Below are positions 1 to 10,419 of a stretch of DNA of 64,000 nt, in pieces; the first letter of the stretch is position 1; every line of letters starts with the position of its first letter. Below the pieces are notes generated by a model. That model saw only the letters and a list, made by a program, of their open reading frames with translations. It ran no database searches and was not told where the DNA came from. Source of the DNA: Lasiodiplodia sp. COLG20 (taxonomy: Eukaryota; Ascomycota; Dothideomycetes; Botryosphaeriales; Botryosphaeriaceae); NCBI GenBank assembly GCA_009801085.1, contig VNWV01000002.1, forward strand, positions 4,898,001 to 4,962,000, read 5' to 3'. The translations under genes and the position numbers were made by a program.

Positions 1-513
1 ATAGATCGGAGACACCCCTGCTCCAGTAGAGTATATTTGAAGCTTCGCACGCCTCAAATGCAAGATTAGTTTTCTTAGTCGTCGTTCATATATGTTGATC
101 ACACGTAAGATCGGAAGCACATCTCCATGTAAAAGCAACTTTCATGGATACCTTTAAGTAGATCGAGTTTTGCATTAGTTGATTCTTCCCGGCTATCATT
201 CGGCTTTTTTCTTGATTGGATGCGCCTCTTTGGAAGTCTTCATTTCCAAGAAAGATAGGCGGGCTTCCCAGTCAATAACATGGCGCCTCCAGCCACACCG
301 GCTGAACCACACCACCCCGGTGTACCACCCACCCCCAGACAAAACAAGCAATCCCATGCGATGCCAGTAGCCTCAGCGGCCGTCCATACCCGAGCCCTGC
401 CACTTCCCAAAACGAAACAGGGTCATGGGGTGGATGTCCACCGGGCGCCCGGGGGCCAAAACAAAGGCTCCCCAAACCCACGGACAACCTTCCAACGAGC
501 AAAAAGATGATGT
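1..513. other. intergenic, no gene seen
   Basis: No convincing reading frame. The first 250 bases are AT-rich. A C-rich stretch follows (about 280-490), leading into the 3' flank of the tRNA-Leu gene. Short ORFs on both strands show no codon bias or motif. Confidence 0.6.
501..505 (-). terminator. Pol III oligo-T terminator of tRNA-Leu(CAG)
   Basis: There are five consecutive T on the minus strand, nine bases past the tRNA 3' end. Confidence 0.7.
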
Positions 514-625
514 TGACGAGGGTGGGACTCGAACCCACGAGGATTGCTCCACTAGTAAATCCTATTCTGGTGTCTTACTGGAAGATCACCTGAAACTAGC
601 GCCATAACCACTCGGCCACCTCGCC
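514..625 (-). tRNA. tRNA-Leu(CAG) with intron
   Basis: Read on the minus strand, the gene opens with the acceptor strand GGCGAGG (619-625) and closes with CCTCGTC (515-521) plus an A discriminator at 514, which is typical of leucine tRNA. The D-arm contains GCCGAGTGGTTATGGC. The anticodon stem is CTAGT/ACTAG with loop TT-CAG-G. A long class II variable arm follows (GGAGCAATCC), then a T-arm GTGGG-TTCGAGT-CCCAC. The unspliced gene is 112 nt. About 30 nt between the base after the anticodon and the 3' anticodon stem is an intron at the standard nuclear position. Five T residues on the minus strand just downstream (complement of 501-505) should stop RNA polymerase III. Confidence 0.93.
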
Positions 626-1080
626 GGGGAATCAGATGCTGTAATCACCTGATTGATGAAGAACAGCTTTTGCTGTTGTGTTTATGTACCTAGTTTGTGG
701 GGGGGGCAGATTGGGGGGGAGTTTGCGCAAAGGAAAAGGTGGGTGTGTTGCGTTGGGGGGGGTTGGGTGAAAACTCGGTTCCAGGGCTGACGTCCGATGC
801 CGGGATCGGCCCGAGTCTGGGGATCCGGCCCGGCGCTAGCCGGCAACGTGGCTCGCGCGTGGCATGCCTTCCATTTTGGCGGTGCTCGATCACGTTGCGG
901 CGATGTCAGTTGCATTTTACATGATCGTTTCGCCTTCTGCGCGTCTTGACTTTTACCAAGAGAAGGCAGCGAGCCGGAGGAAATCATCTGATGATTTCGA
1001 GGCTCCTTCAAGCTGCTGCTCGTCTTTCATCGCCGCAGAGAACTCTCGATTGACCGTCGAGCACTAGCTGGCGGGGACTT
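626..1080. other. intergenic, no gene seen
   Basis: This is the 5' flank of the minus-strand tRNA gene. It has G-rich runs (about 699-765) and a GC-rich stretch to about 870. Short overlapping ORFs on both strands carry no recognisable protein. Confidence 0.5.
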
Positions 1081-2390
1081 GGTTTAAAGTTGTATAATCG
1101 TAAAATGCATCCAGAGTCAAGACTCAACTACACATGCAATCAAGGTGTAAATTTTCATCTCTAGTGAGACAGGTTCAAAGAGTAATCTCTTTTACAATTC
1201 GCGATTTCCTGCGGATCCCTCCAACATCTCCAACTGTTATCATTTATGCTCTCCGCAACACTTTCTCAACAAATCAAGATGCACATTTCATTCATCTTCA
1301 CTATTAATATGCTTAAAATAAACCCATTTCTTAAAATTCACAGGTTCATACCATTGTTGCAGGGGTGAAGAATTTCATGGGCGGCGGTCTTGGCATTTTG
1401 CAGTTTAACATCCAACTATTCTACTCACACAGACGTCAAATCGAATTGAAAGTTTGGAAATATATAGAGCCTTAGATGGGCTTTCAGGCAATAAAGTATT
1501 GTGATTGAAAAAGTGACTTACTGATGAGATCTACATTCTTGGTGTTGGTCGATTAAAGTTTGCGGTCAAACCGTATCAAAAAATGTTGCAATGACGGCAA
1601 AACAACAAAATAAATTGTATATCCACAACGACGCCGAAAAAGAAGAAAAAAAGTATACAATATTATTTTTCTGATGTTTTATTATCTTATACAGTGATTT
1701 AAAAGGTGTTTATATCTTGTGTGTTGAGATTTATGATGTAAATTGGCTGTTTTCCGTGCGAACTAACGGTTCGCCCAGCACTTGTTCTTGAAATACAACA
1801 TCCGTACGTAGCCTTTGTCAGCTGTCATATCCCCGGTCGTGCAAAGACTCTTCTTCTCAATGATTTGACTTGAGACTATCAGAAAAAAAAATTAACAGTT
1901 TGATTTACTACAGTGTTTACCTTTGCAGTCATGGGACGATATGGCTGATGACTCGATTCTCGACCACTTCTCTCTGTAAGAATACATGATAGTAAGTTAT
2001 ATACTTCATACTTGAGACAGGTAAAGAAATCCTTTTGTTTGTTTTGAATTCTTTTCTCCCCAACGCGCCTATAATCCGTCTTTTAATATTTTTCTCCCCG
2101 CGCAGTGATAGAAGTCTTAATTTTGCGATACCGTGACTGGTTGGTTTCCAATCTTATAAAGCAATCTATCATTTAAGAACCCGTATTATCACTAGAGAAT
2201 TCACGGGGTGTTATTTGATGCAATTTTCTTTCTGATTTGTATGTTTGAACTCCAAAGCACCTTAATTCGTGGGCTGCATGAGAAGATATGTCTCTTGCTT
2301 TTAGTATGCCACTCATGACTAAAAAAATTAGACGGAGCGAAATCTCTGAACACAGCCTCTAGGGCATTTCTTTGCAAGGTTTGGGCTTGT
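1080..2390. other. AT-rich, gene-free block
   Basis: Base composition turns clearly AT-rich, with many poly-A/T runs. Even the permissive six-frame scan gives no ORF of 60 codons here. In filamentous ascomycetes such blocks are often repeats eroded by repeat-induced point mutation, but I see no surviving transposon motif, so that origin is an inference. Confidence 0.6.
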
Positions 2391-2424
2391 CCTCACATTT
2401 CTGACCTCCTATCAGGATTGCCAC

Positions 2425-2543
2425 GAGCTTTGGTGTTCTTGCACCTCGCTTGCGGAGAACGCCACCAAGCGCGCAGGCCACAGCACCTCACACCAGACAA
2501 AAAATATAAAAAAGATGATGACATCAATGGGACACGACCACGG
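2425..2543 (-). repeat. relic copy of the tRNA-Leu(CAA) 3' end and flank
   Basis: The block begins TTTGGTGTTCT and contains CAGCACCTC, an ACCAGACA segment, AAAAAAGATGATGACA and ATGGGAC.CGA in the same order as the 3' flank and 3' end of the intact tRNA-Leu(CAA) gene (about 4290-4446). The tRNA match is limited to a degenerate T-arm/acceptor piece (about 2520-2543). No anticodon arm follows, so this is not a functional tRNA. Confidence 0.55.
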
Positions 2544-4418
2544 AGAACCAGACGCAGGTCCGACAGCTTTGAGGATGAATTCCTAGCCGGGGCTCGCTGT
2601 TTCTGCTTTGCCTGCTGTGAGCAACCCGCCACATGACGGCATGATCGCCGATTCCCCGCCTCTTGCAGACTATCGTTCTCTTTCACCTGCCATTGAACTG
2701 GAGGCGTGGCACCGTTTACCAGCTTATTCCGGACAGCACAATGCAAAGTTGAGAGATATTGTCAATTCCAAGAGCCTGGACGCTCCTTTTCCCCATCTCT
2801 TCCAGAGACACTTTTCGAATGCCGGTGCCACTGCACCTGGGGTGCTGTTTGCAAATGCGATACTTGAGGGAGGTACTTGGCTCTTTCTTTTCGGGTGGCT
2901 CAATACACCACCCGCTCACCCTCTCGGTTTTGCGCCCCGGCTCCCATAGTGGAGCCCAGCGCGGGAGCTGTGGCTGTTATATATCCCTGCCCGAATTGCT
3001 TGCATTTTCTCACTACCGGTTCGTCTGCGGCTATCCCTCGACCCTAAATTTGATGGTGAAGACGTTTCATTGGCAACTGAATACATGAGGACACGTCGCC
3101 GACGTCCTACGGGGCAAGCTGAAATTGTCTAGGTTCTGCTAGGGGGATCGGGCTGGAGATGCTGCATGCACTTCGTGGTCGGTGGTGATGTGAAGCTCCT
3201 GCATCCTGCAATCTGTGGAATTCGAGCTGGAGACGCTGCAAGGTCTCTTGATCCTAGCCGACCGCGCTCCTTTTTTTTTTTTTTTTGCCATAATCTCATT
3301 GAATGTTTGCTGCTGATGGGTGGTAGACTCCTTGATGCTCTTCTAGAGCTCTAGTTGCATGATCTGGAATAAGCAGAGATGCGGTGCATGGATGAATTTC
3401 CGTAATGCCGACTGGCTTTCGAGGAACAAGTGCCGTGGCCTCTTTAGAAATATCGCCTCGGCGCTTGCGGGCGGATCTGAGAACCCGCCACGGAAGCTTG
3501 TGGTGCGTTTCCAGAGTGGGGAGGATGGTGACCCGCGACGTGCGTTGAGGCGCGAATGAGCCTATTACTCGACTTACCTTTAACGTTACAGTCTTCCACT
3601 TGCGTTTCATGCAGGGTAGACTTGCCATTTGTTTACTTCTCTGGCGGGATATCCCTGCCCTCAACGTTGGGAGCGTGCCTCCGGTGGCTGTGTATTTGTC
3701 GTGAAGTGACTGTAGGAAAAATAATAAAAAATCCGCTATGCGGTCAAGTTTCAAGCGTATCGGTTTTGTTCCCTGCTGCCTATTGGATATCTCGACGTGT
3801 GTTTAGTCTGCAGCTGTGGCTTGGCTTTTGTGATGCGGTATTCCGTTGAAACTGACTCAAAATATGCACAACAATATTAGTCTGCCCGGACTTTCCTCCT
3901 CCATGACATCACAACAACAGCGAATTTATATCAAAATAGTGCAGGGAAATATTATTTAGCCTCTTGTGAGCAACGTAACGTCTTTAGAAAAATTATTTGT
4001 TTAGTTGTTGTGTCTTGAAGTTGGGTTGCGTTCCGTTCGTTGTGCATATTTTAAGCTAGACCGCACAGTGGTACCCTCGGCACACAAGTCCCTTCTCTTA
4101 CTGTGCACGCCTCGCCAGAAGCCTCTCGAGTCCCCCAAGGATTTGTCTCCGTAGTAATCTAGACTTCTCACCTTGTCTAGATGCACACCCCGCCTTATGC
4201 TAACTTCTCAACGGAATAGTAAAAAAGCAAAAAAGACAGTTGTAAGGGTAGAAAAGCTGAAAAAGATGATGAGAGAATCGCGCTGAGGTTTGGTGTTCTC
4301 GCTTGTGGGGCGCGCCACTATGCACGCCCAGGCCTCAGCACCTCCACGTGACCCTCCCCAGGCAAAAATGCAACTCAACAACACCACCAGACAGAACAGC
4401 AAAAGGCAAAAAAGATGA
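2544..4418. other. intergenic, no gene seen
   Basis: Several ORFs of 60-150 codons overlap on both strands, for example 2608-2949 (+) and 3296-3754 (-). None has recognisable motifs or plausible exon partners. A 16-base T run lies at 3271-3286. The near-repeat GCTGGAGA(T/C)GCTGCA occurs near 3155 and 3230. Confidence 0.45.
4408..4413 (-). terminator. Pol III oligo-T terminator of tRNA-Leu(CAA)
   Basis: There are six consecutive T on the minus strand, shortly past the tRNA 3' end. Confidence 0.7.
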
Positions 4419-4530
4419 TGACAACGATGGGACTCGAACCCATGCGGATTGCTCCAGTAGAATGCAGACTGCTTTTGACAGCCAAGAGCTTGCCTTGAGT
4501 CTACCGCCATAACCACTCGGCCACGTTGCC
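4419..4530 (-). tRNA. tRNA-Leu(CAA) with intron
   Basis: On the minus strand the acceptor strands are GGCAACG (4524-4530) and CGTTGTC (4420-4426), with an A discriminator at 4419. The D-arm GCCGAGTGGTTATGGC is identical to that of the other tRNA-Leu. The anticodon stem is GTAGA/TCTAC with loop CT-CAA-G. A class II variable arm (GGAGCAATCC) and T-arm ATGGG-TTCGAGT-CCCAT follow. The unspliced length is 112 nt, with an intron of about 30 nt starting one base after the anticodon. A CTTG in the intron can pair with CAAG at the anticodon, as is common in fungal tRNA-Leu introns. Confidence 0.94.
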
Positions 4531-5401
4531 TTGTTGAAGTAAGGCATGTTTTGCAATAGTTATATAGTGTAAATTACTGGCATCGGATCTGCAAACCATG
4601 GTTCAGCGGTCCAGCTTACTAGCCAGGTCGAGAAGGGGTTTGAGGTTGGCAGCAGCCTGATGAGATATGATTGTCATAGCAGACATCTGCAAAATACTTT
4701 GGTGGGAAGCTACTGGAGGCATTCAGCCATCAGTGTGCACAGTTGCACTCAATGCGGGCACGGACACGGACGCGGGAAGTGTGATGGGAAGGAAAAATCG
4801 TATCACCCTCGATATGATTGCGTGCCACACTGCCCCACATTTCCATTATGTCAGCAGTAAAAGAGCTCTCATTTCATGCAGCGTGTCAGTCAAGCAGATG
4901 GCCTCTACTTTGCCTACACTTGACTGTAAAATTCGATCTGTTCTTCGTCGGTGCCCACCATCATCCTTAGCCTCATCATCACCAACACCACTCTTACCAT
5001 TACTTTAGTCGCAGCGAAAGAGAAGGAATACGCTTGGTTACAGCAAGAATATTTATCTTATTTATGCGTAAATATCTCAAGAAATAATCAGAACGTGACA
5101 AAAAGGGTGGTACGGTACAGCCCGGACCGGGTGCGTTACCGCGTCCGGAAGCAGGGCTCCGAGATCGGGAGGGGCAGCACCCCGCCCGGCGGAGGCGGAG
5201 AGGAGGAGTCATGCACCCAATCCAGCACGGTGCGTGAGTCTGATCCGACGGAGGGGGAAAGCAATGACTGGAATTTTGCCGCAGAGCTCATAACACCACC
5301 ACCACCAATTCCTCTCAACACTCAACCCTGCCACAACCGTCCTCCTCCTCGTCCCACCCACCAATTGATCAATTGGCATTACGAATCGGTCTCAAACAAC
5401 C
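4531..5401. other. upstream region of the PSAT gene
   Basis: No independent gene is seen. The last 200 bases before the PSAT start contain a pyrimidine-rich leader and CAC/CCT runs typical of fungal 5' UTRs. Confidence 0.5.
5206..5211. promoter_or_regulatory. possible Gcn4/CPC1-type site
   Basis: GAGTCA (TGACTC on the other strand) lies about 195 bp before the PSAT start, with a related TGAGTC at 5235-5240. General amino-acid control factors (Gcn4/CpcA) bind TGACTCA-like sites and control serine biosynthesis in fungi. Six-base matches are common by chance, so this is only suggestive. Confidence 0.3.
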
Positions 5402-6727
5402 ATGCCCTCTCGCTCAGACATCTTCTACTTCGGCGCAGGCCCGGCGCCGCTGCCGACGCAGGTGCTCGAGCGCGCATCGTCGGCGCTGCTCAACTACGCA
5501 GACAAGGGCATCGGCATCTGCGAGATCTCGCACCGGTCGCCCGAAGCGAACGCGATCCTAGCCGAGGCCAAGGCGGCCATGACGCAGCTGTACGACATTC
5601 CGGACGACTACGACATCCTGTTCCTGCAGGGCGGCGGCAGCGGCGAGTTCAGCGCCGTCGTGCACAACTTGGTGGCGGCGTGGGTCGAGAAGCGGCGCGC
5701 GCGGGCGGCGGCCGAGCTCGGCGAGGACAAGAAGGATGAGATCCTGGCCCGGCTGCGCAAGGAGGTCGCGGAGGAGCTGAGGGCGGATTACCTGGTGACG
5801 GGCTCGTGGTCGCTCAAGGCGTCGCAGGAGGCGGCGCGGCTGATGGGCGCGCAGCACGTCAACGTCGCCGTCGACGCGCGCAAGGCGGCCAACGCTGGCG
5901 GCAAGTTCGGCGTCATCCCCGCCGAGAGCGAGTGGGCGCTGAACAAGCGCGCGGCGTACGTCTACTACTGCGACAACGAGACAGTCGACGGCGTCGAGAT
6001 GCCCGGCTTCCCCGCGTCACTCGAGGGCGAGGACGCGCCGCCCGTCGTCGCCGACATGTCGTCCAACTTCATCAGCCGCAAGATCGACGTGCGCAAGTAC
6101 AGCGTCATCTTCGGCGGCGCGCAGAAGAACATCGGCAACGCCGGCATCACCATCGTCATCGTCAAGAAGGCGCTGCTGGCCGCCCAGGCCTCGGCCGACC
6201 TGCTGCGCCAGCTCAACCTGCCTATTGCTCCTATCGTCTTCGACTGGCCCACCATCGCCAAGAACAACTCGCTCTACAACACCCTGCCCATCTTCGACGT
6301 CTGGGTCGCCGGCCAGGTCATGCAGGGCCTGGTCCAGACCTTCGGTGTCCAGAAGATTGCCGGCCAGGAGAGCGTGGCGAACCAGAAGGCCGAGCTGCTG
6401 TACAGCGTGCTGGATAAGTATCCCGATGCGTACAGGGTCGTGCCGCACAAGAGCGCGCGCAGCAGGATGAACCTGTGCTTCAGGGTGCACGGCGGCGACG
6501 ACGCCAAGGAGAAGGAGTTCCTGGCCGGCGCCGAGAAGAGGGGTCTGACCGGCCTGAAGGGCCACAGGAGCGTCGGCGGTATCAGAATCAGCAACTGTAG
6601 GTTTTTCCCCGTCGTACCATGTTGATATCATGATTAGCTGACTTGAGTCCTTGCAGACAATGCTGTGCCCGTCGAGGGTGCTCAGAAGCTGGCTCAGTAC
6701 TTGGAGGACTACGCCAAGGGCTTGTAA
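5402..6727 (+). CDS. SER1: phosphoserine aminotransferase
   Basis: PLP enzyme of serine biosynthesis: 3-phosphohydroxypyruvate plus glutamate gives phosphoserine plus 2-oxoglutarate, in the cytosol. Two exons, 5402-6596 and 6657-6727, encode 421 residues. The 60-bp intron starts GTAGGT and ends TTGCAG; splicing restores RISNYNAVPVEGAQ to the end DYAKGL. Family marks: GAGPAPLP near the N terminus, EISHRSPE, the glycine-rich FLQGGGSGEFSAV loop, and FGGAQKNIGNAG, where Lys about 242 should carry the PLP. The sequence keeps RMNLCFRV and KGHRSVGGIRIS near the C terminus. The residue 100-130 stretch rich in Arg/Ala/Glu looks like a lineage-specific insertion. The ATG at 5402 is chosen because the conserved FYFGAGPA motif follows at once. 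The length fits the family. Confidence 0.95.
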
Positions 6728-6910
6728 ACAAGTAAAACTATTTGGATCGCATTGGAAAAAAGGCGTTTGGGATGCACTGATGCACACACAAAAAGGCAAG
6801 GGATTGATGGGTATGACCGAACAAAATCGTTGAATGGTTCAACACCAAAGACATATGACGATATCGAATACAAACAGTTTCGGACTTGATGCAATTATCA
6901 CCTTACTATG

Positions 6911-7204
6911 CAGAATTGAAGACTTGATCAACCCCATGTGGCACAATGTTTCGGGTGCTATCTCGCAACCTGGTTTCTGATATGATGCAGGCGATTGAAT
7001 TGCAATCCAAGTTTGTCTTTACTCCTGTCGTGGGCAGTTGGAGCTATTATCTGGACGAGAATGTCTAATCAAAAATCATACATATGTCCGGACGACAGCT
7101 TCAACTGCCCATGACATGAGCGAAAAACACTAGCTTTCATATGCAATACCCCTTTGTATCCAGGATTGAAGACCTGATCAACCTTATGTTGCACAAAGTT
7201 TCGG
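6911..7204 (+). repeat. direct repeat pair around a MITE copy
   Basis: A unit of about 42 bp beginning near ATTGAAGACTTGATCAACC (from about 6914) recurs near 7164 as ATTGAAGACCTGATCAACC, ending in AGTTTCGG. The two units lie about 250 bp apart and bracket the palindromic repeat at 7024-7158. Confidence 0.7.
7024..7158 (+). mobile_element. MITE-like palindromic element, copy A
   Basis: The inverted arms are GGGCAGTTGGAGCTATTATC (left) and the complement of CCGGACGACAGCTTCAACTG (right). The outer right part runs CACTAGC...CAATACCCCTTTGTA, matching the right end of the intronic copy at 43560-43740. The left outer end is not conserved. It lies about 300 bp past the PSAT stop. Confidence 0.75.
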
Positions 7205-8286
7205 AACTGTTCCGTAAGTATAGGAAGTAAATCAAACGATATATACAAGATCTGAATATTTATTGTAGTATGAACTTGAAATCCAAAACATCACGCGTAC
7301 GTCGGGATTGATCGGATCAAGATCGCCGTGGATGACGGACGGAAGCTGCGGCGTGAGGGCTACATGTCAGCCGGGGTTTGAGGCGGGACCTGCAAGGGGC
7401 GGGCGTGTGGATGTGATCATCATGGCAAACTATGCGGGAGAGGAACCAGCTCCGAGACAAACACGCACAGGCACTACACGAACAAACTTTCTTCTCCTCT
7501 GCTCCTCGGCGTCGTCAAGGCCGGCAAAGGTGGTCGTACAGCCGGTTAGCGCCGCCGTAGCCCGTGTGTGTGTGCTTACAGGCGCTGCAGCAGGTCCAGG
7601 CTCTCGACGGGCACGGGCTGGTGGAAGATGACCAGCGCAGGCTTCGTGCGCCAGTCCTGTTCCTGATGCTGATCCTGGACCTGCGTCGGGGCCCCCTGCG
7701 CGCTCGTTGTGCGTGCTGCAGGAAGCGCTAGGCGCAAACTCAGTTTGCAGCCCATGGACCCAGGGCCGGGACTCGCCGATGCGGGGAAGGGTGTGTGTGA
7801 GAAATGTCTTTTTTCCCGTAGGAAAGACGGTCGTGTTCTGGCCGCGCGCGGACGGGGGAGCGGGGTAGGCGCTCCAATGGGCCGCGCCGGGCTTGTCTTC
7901 AGTAGTAGAATTGATTTCTCTCCCCCGCCTGTTCCGCAGCACGAACCACAAACTGACGTCATGAGATGGCGCCGGCCCGTCCTCGTGCTGACCACCCGTT
8001 CGCATAGGATTCATGCGCCCCCACACGTGAAGCGCGCCGTGGCGGCGAGCTTAAGATCCCAGGGTCCCTGTACGATGGTCCCCAAACCACCCCTTTCGGT
8101 TTTTCCGTGAAGATTAAGGAACGAGCAGGCTGACCCCCCCCCCAATCACCGTTCGCACTTGCCTCCAATATCCACCCATTTCCGTCCACCCGAATTCTCC
8201 ACCAGAAGAGACCTCCACCGCACCTTTCCTCACGGCCCGCTTTCTTTCTGTGCCTTCCCTCACGAAAAGAAAGAGAGAAAAAAAAA
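7205..8286. other. intergenic / upstream region
   Basis: GC-rich DNA with overlapping frames on both strands (for example 7430-8026 minus and 7709-8110 plus). Neither strand shows a recognisable motif, and the predicted proteins are Arg/Pro/Gly-rich, as expected of chance frames. A C-rich and then AAAGAAAGAG-rich leader directly precedes the next gene. Confidence 0.45.
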
Positions 8287-9321
8287 ATGTCCGAGCCAAC
8301 AACCCTCTCCGCCCAACAACCAACCACCACCTCGTCATCCGCCTCATCGACCCCCGGCACATCCTCCACCTCCTCCACCTCCCCGTCCTACTACTCGACT
8401 TCCTCCTCCTCGGCCACCAGCCACTCCTCGACCCCAACTCCGACCGTCCACTCGCTCGCCCCCACCCCGGCCCCCAGCCGCAACCCGTCTCTTTTCCCCG
8501 GCGCCGACAACAGTCCCGCTGCGCTGGGATTGGGCCTTTTTGGTGGCGTGAGTGCTGCCGGTGGTGGTGGTGCGCCAGGCTCCAACGGCCGCACCGCCCA
8601 CCTGACGGCCGCGCAGCCGGGGCGTCACTTCGCGAACAATGCAGACTACATCAATGCGCTTGCTGCGGCGGCGCAGGCGTCGCTGCAGTCGGCGCCCAGC
8701 TCGCCCGGCGCGGATCTGCCCATCGCAAGGAGCAGTGGGAAGAGGAGTTCGATATACGGTGGATTGAGCGGTGCGGGGGTGCAGGAGCAGCAGCAGCAGC
8801 AATCGCTGCCGGAGCGCTTGAACGAGATGCTGGTCGATGAGGAGCGGGAGCGAGAGGCAGAGAGCGAGGAGAAGGGAGGGGAGAGGGAGAGGGAGGAGGG
8901 GGAGAACGGCGAGAGCAGGGCGGCGGATAGAGCGACGACGGAGCTGCCGCCGCTGATGACTTCGTCGTCGATGCATCCTCCTCCTCCGACTGCGCGTGCG
9001 CAACAGCAGCAGCCGGCTTTCGACCCTGCGCGCGGCAGCTTCCTGGACGTCGACTCTATCACCCCCGTCACGACGCCTGGCTCCGTCGATCACCAGGGTA
9101 TCCTGTGGTCGGGCGGTGGTGCTGCGCGCGGCGGGCCGGTGGGCGGCGCGGCTGGCGCGAGGGCGGTGGATGAGATGGAGGTTGAAGAGGAAGAAGAGGA
9201 GGAAGAAGAAGAGGAGCAGTATGAGGGCTTCGTCGACCCGTTTGCGCGGGCAAGGGCGGGCGTGAGCGTTGCAAAGGGCGAGGGCTTGGTTCAGCAGGCT
9301 GGCGTGATGATGAATGGGCAT

Positions 9322-9352
<31 letters not shown>

Positions 9353-9429
9353 GGTCGGCGCAGGAAGGGGCTTTGAATGGTGGTGGGTCGGGGCAGGAGC
9401 AGGACGGTATGTCGTCGGATAGGCAATAG
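8287..9429 (+). CDS. low-complexity acidic/polyQ protein, function unknown
   Basis: A single open frame encodes 380 residues, starting at an ATG preceded by an A-rich leader. The first 75 residues are almost only Ser, Thr and Pro. A less biased segment follows (about 98-160) with HFANNADYINALAAAAQASL, which can form an amphipathic helix, and SSGKRSSIYGGLSG. Then come QEQQQQQ, a long Glu/Arg run (ERERE...EREREEGENGE), a Pro-rich stretch, MEVEEEEEEE (about 298-311) with a conserved-looking EGFVDPFARARAG, and a C-terminal polyglutamine run. There is no membrane segment or enzyme motif. The composition resembles intrinsically disordered nuclear regulators, but I do not recognise a family. The purine-rich Glu region is compositionally unlike the flanks. 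Confidence 0.65.
9319..9351 (+). repeat. CAG microsatellite (polyglutamine)
   Basis: About ten CAG units in frame, following a CAT codon, encode a glutamine tract and are likely to vary in length between strains. Confidence 0.85.
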
Positions 9430-10419
9430 TGTTGGAGGAGAGCCCGCCTACATGATTGGGCTTTTTGTGAACTCTCGTCGTGACATTGATTCCCCTGGAT
9501 AGCACACAATTTTTTCTTTTCTTCTTCTGTATTATTAGCAACGCATAGCTAAGTGGACACATCTGGTATGTTGTATTGCTGCTTGGGTTAGGGAAATTTG
9601 CAGCTTGTGACTGAGGCTTCAGCCGTTCAATCGGGTGAGCTTCATCATCAAAAGCGTGTTTTCAGCTCATACCGTTCGCTTTAGGGCCAGGTTATACGTA
9701 AATGAAATCTCCACTATATATTTGATCACATCTTAATATCATACAGTCAACGCGAAGTCAATCCGTCGAAGTGGGAAGGATTCAATGCTTGAGGTTAAGA
9801 AAAATCGGCAGAGATTCTCTGATCCTGACTGGATTGGATTTTGTACTTCCAATTGCTTCGTGAGCTTTTCTCGGCAGCTACAATATGTGATTCAATGCTT
9901 CGTACAACTGGTTTCGTCCGTAACCCGCTGACTGTAGATCCTTGCGTGGTGATGCAGGCGATATCCTGATAGGTGGGCGAATTATTGTCTCGAGGTGAGC
10001 CGATGTCGGATCTTTTTTTTTCTCTTACGGAATGCTTTAATTGGCATATGTCTGACAATTGAAGGGTCTGATGTACATGTTACAGGCTGATACGGACTAT
10101 GATGTATGCCCCTGGGGCCGTGCAGGAGCTCTGACGCACGTGCCAGCTCGGAGCCGCGGCAAATCAGCCCTACCCGATCGGCCACATCGCAGCTGTCGAG
10201 CTACCGCCCGCCCTCCATCCATCGAACCTCCAATCCGATTTGCTGGTCTTCCCGACCTTGTCTTGCACTCGCACCAGCGCCTCGAGCTGGAGCCGTGCTG
10301 ACCGGACCGCCGCGCCATAATCGATGCTTGTCTCGACCCAATTTCCCCGCTAACTCGTTATGCCATGCCGCGCTGAGCTCTGAGGTCCACATCGATTCGA
10401 AGAAGACGTGACGCCAGCA
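9430..10419. other. intergenic, no gene seen
   Basis: The first 600 bases are AT-rich 3' flank and the last 350 a GC-richer upstream region of the next gene. No supported frame. Confidence 0.5.

Noticed and set aside
4951..5739. 262-codon plus-strand ORF overlapping the PSAT start
   Set aside because: Out of frame with PSAT; its second half is an Arg/Ala-rich shadow of the PSAT exon.
6017..6799. 260-codon minus-strand ORF
   Set aside because: Antisense to the phosphoserine aminotransferase gene, whose identity is certain.
7430..8026. 198-codon minus-strand ORF
   Set aside because: No recognisable motif, overlapping frames on the other strand, no splice partners.
8344..9426. 360-codon minus-strand ORF
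   Set aside because: Antisense shadow of the polyQ/Glu protein, dominated by Leu and Arg runs from the same repeats.
10408..10419. Upstream in-frame extension of the glycosyltransferase-like gene
   Set aside because: It begins with GTG; the first ATG in frame is at 10420.
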